DNA of 64,000 nucleotides, taken from the NCBI RefSeq assembly GCF_014898155.1, contig NZ_CP062938.1:2046001-2110000 (forward strand), in the 5' to 3' direction. Under the pieces are notes generated by a model. It was given only the letters and a program-made list of their open reading frames with translations. It was not told the DNA's origin and searched no databases. Positions within the stretch are counted from its first letter, which is position 1; the number at the start of each line of letters is the position of its first letter. The position numbers and the translations under genes are program-made. Below, piece by piece: positions 63,501 through 64,000 of this stretch. Source of the DNA: Bifidobacterium eulemuris. Its GTDB lineage: Bacteria; Actinomycetota; Actinomycetes; Actinomycetales; Bifidobacteriaceae.

Positions 63501-64000
63501 CGATACTGCGAGAGCCATTGACGGCAAACTTAAGGTCTCACCCACTACATCCACTACACCCAATTCGTTGGAACTCACGTATGGCGGCGTTGGCGCGGCT
63601 CTGCAGTATGGTGCTCGCTTTGAGAGTGGTGATTACATGTTCATTTCGGATACGGATTGGCCGATTATCCGAACATATCAGGACGAACGCCCGAGCGGTG
63701 CAACGAAGGAGGAATCGCGTACTGATCTGGCTAAGTATGTTGCTAATAAACCGAATTCTGGTCAGGCATTGTCGTCCATCGTTACCGGTTCGGTGATGGT
63801 GCAGGTGACCAATGAGCGTGAAGGCGTCGAATTAACGGCAGGCTCCATTGAGGTCAGCAAGACGGTGAAGGGCGCTGCGGCAACCGAGAACTTCAGCTTC
63901 ACTCTGACGTTGCAGAATGCCAATACTGATGCAATTGACGTCATCAGTGGCTTGGATGCGGATCACGGGGCTACTGTCACAGTTACTAAGGATGAATTGG
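60515..64000 (+). CDS. Fibro-slime/SpaA-type pilin or adhesin, phase OFF, partial
   Basis: The gene starts at ATG 60515 after AGAGGTGG and runs off the window. In the sequence given, the G11 tract shifts the frame, and translation from this ATG stops at TGA 60560 after 15 residues. From 60559 another frame is open to the end. With 12 or 9 G the two join and give a signal peptide (RLIAATVAVATLGSLAVTN then AIAD). The mature part has a Gln/Thr/Asp-rich repeat, then a fibro-slime domain (FSGDDDVWVFIDGVLVGDVG), followed by SpaA-like modules (VDQSGDSLEGASFALY, ETEAPAGY; KVDENGDPVAGATFGLYG, MEAPAGYQ). The DNA is clearly AT-richer than the rest of the window, suggesting acquisition. Confidence 0.85.
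60534..60544 (+). repeat. G11 phase-variation tract in the pilin signal-peptide region
   Basis: Eleven G, 19 bp into the coding region. Replication slippage by +1 or -2 would restore the frame between the start codon and the signal-peptide hydrophobic core. G-tract switching of bifidobacterial pilus genes is an established theme, which supports this reading. Confidence 0.9.

Noticed and set aside
60559..64000. Pilin gene as a decayed pseudogene
   Set aside because: Apart from the G-tract frameshift there is no stop in about 3.4 kb and the domains are intact, which fits a reversible OFF state better.

Overview
The window looks like chromosome from a bifidobacterium or close actinobacterial relative. 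It is strongly GC-rich. It carries an aerobic-type nrdHIEF ribonucleotide reductase locus, the argS-lysA and hom-thrB amino-acid and tRNA-synthetase genes, an IclR regulator divergent from leuCD as in the LtbR/NdgR arrangement of actinobacteria, an RNase E with a long disordered N-terminus upstream of rplU-rpmA, and large wall-anchored surface proteins with G-tracts. The species cannot be named from the sequence.

Layout. 0-8 kb: formate-tetrahydrofolate ligase, a MIF-like tautomerase, a GtrA membrane protein, an MFS transporter divergent from a histidine phosphatase, an unknown protein and a DUF805 protein. 8-10 kb: permease and lipoprotein of a ThiY/THI5-like ABC importer without an adjacent ATPase. 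10-12.2 kb: gltX, then tRNA-Glu(CTC) and tRNA-Gln(CTG). 12.2-16.5 kb: nrdH, a fused nrdI-nrdE and nrdF on the minus strand, behind two NrdR-like boxes. 16.6-21.4 kb: a metallophosphoesterase, the IclR regulator, leuC and leuD, ending in a run of abutting palindromes. 21.8-27.5 kb: a giant repeat-rich surface adhesin preceded by a run of 11 G. 27.5-33.3 kb: two bacterial PH-domain membrane proteins, a sensor kinase and a convergent overlapping response regulator, and a dihydroorotate dehydrogenase-like enzyme. 33.4-37.3 kb: murA, a triple palindrome, and a TetR-controlled MFS exporter with two matching operators. 37.4-46.3 kb: argS and lysA, a PTS EIIA and EIICB pair inserted on the opposite strand, then hom and thrB. 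46.5-53.4 kb: a Maf-NUDIX fusion, a MacB/FtsX-like ABC pair, an AEC transporter, and an AAA/DUF4143 ATPase preceded by a six-unit 33-bp tandem repeat. 53.5-58.7 kb: dapE, rne, rplU and rpmA. 59-64 kb: an insertion sequence, then a large AT-richer fibro-slime/SpaA-type pilin whose signal-peptide region contains a G11 tract that puts the rest of the gene out of frame. That gene runs off the window.

How parts work together. Amino-acid synthesis is well represented: leuCD with its divergent regulator, dapE and lysA for diaminopimelate and lysine, and hom and thrB for threonine. The ribonucleotide reductase locus holds its flavodoxin, redoxin and both subunits. The surface is shaped by two large adhesins, each with a G11 tract, which suggests two independently switching surface proteins.

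Many intergenic gaps carry copies of one dispersed element of about 35-45 bp, with the ends GTCATCCTGAGCGGAG and GTCGAAGGATCTC, often as inverted pairs. The least explained structures are the 33-bp array before the DUF4143 ATPase, the G-tract with an overlapping leader frame before the 21.9-kb adhesin, and the palindrome clusters after leuD and murA.
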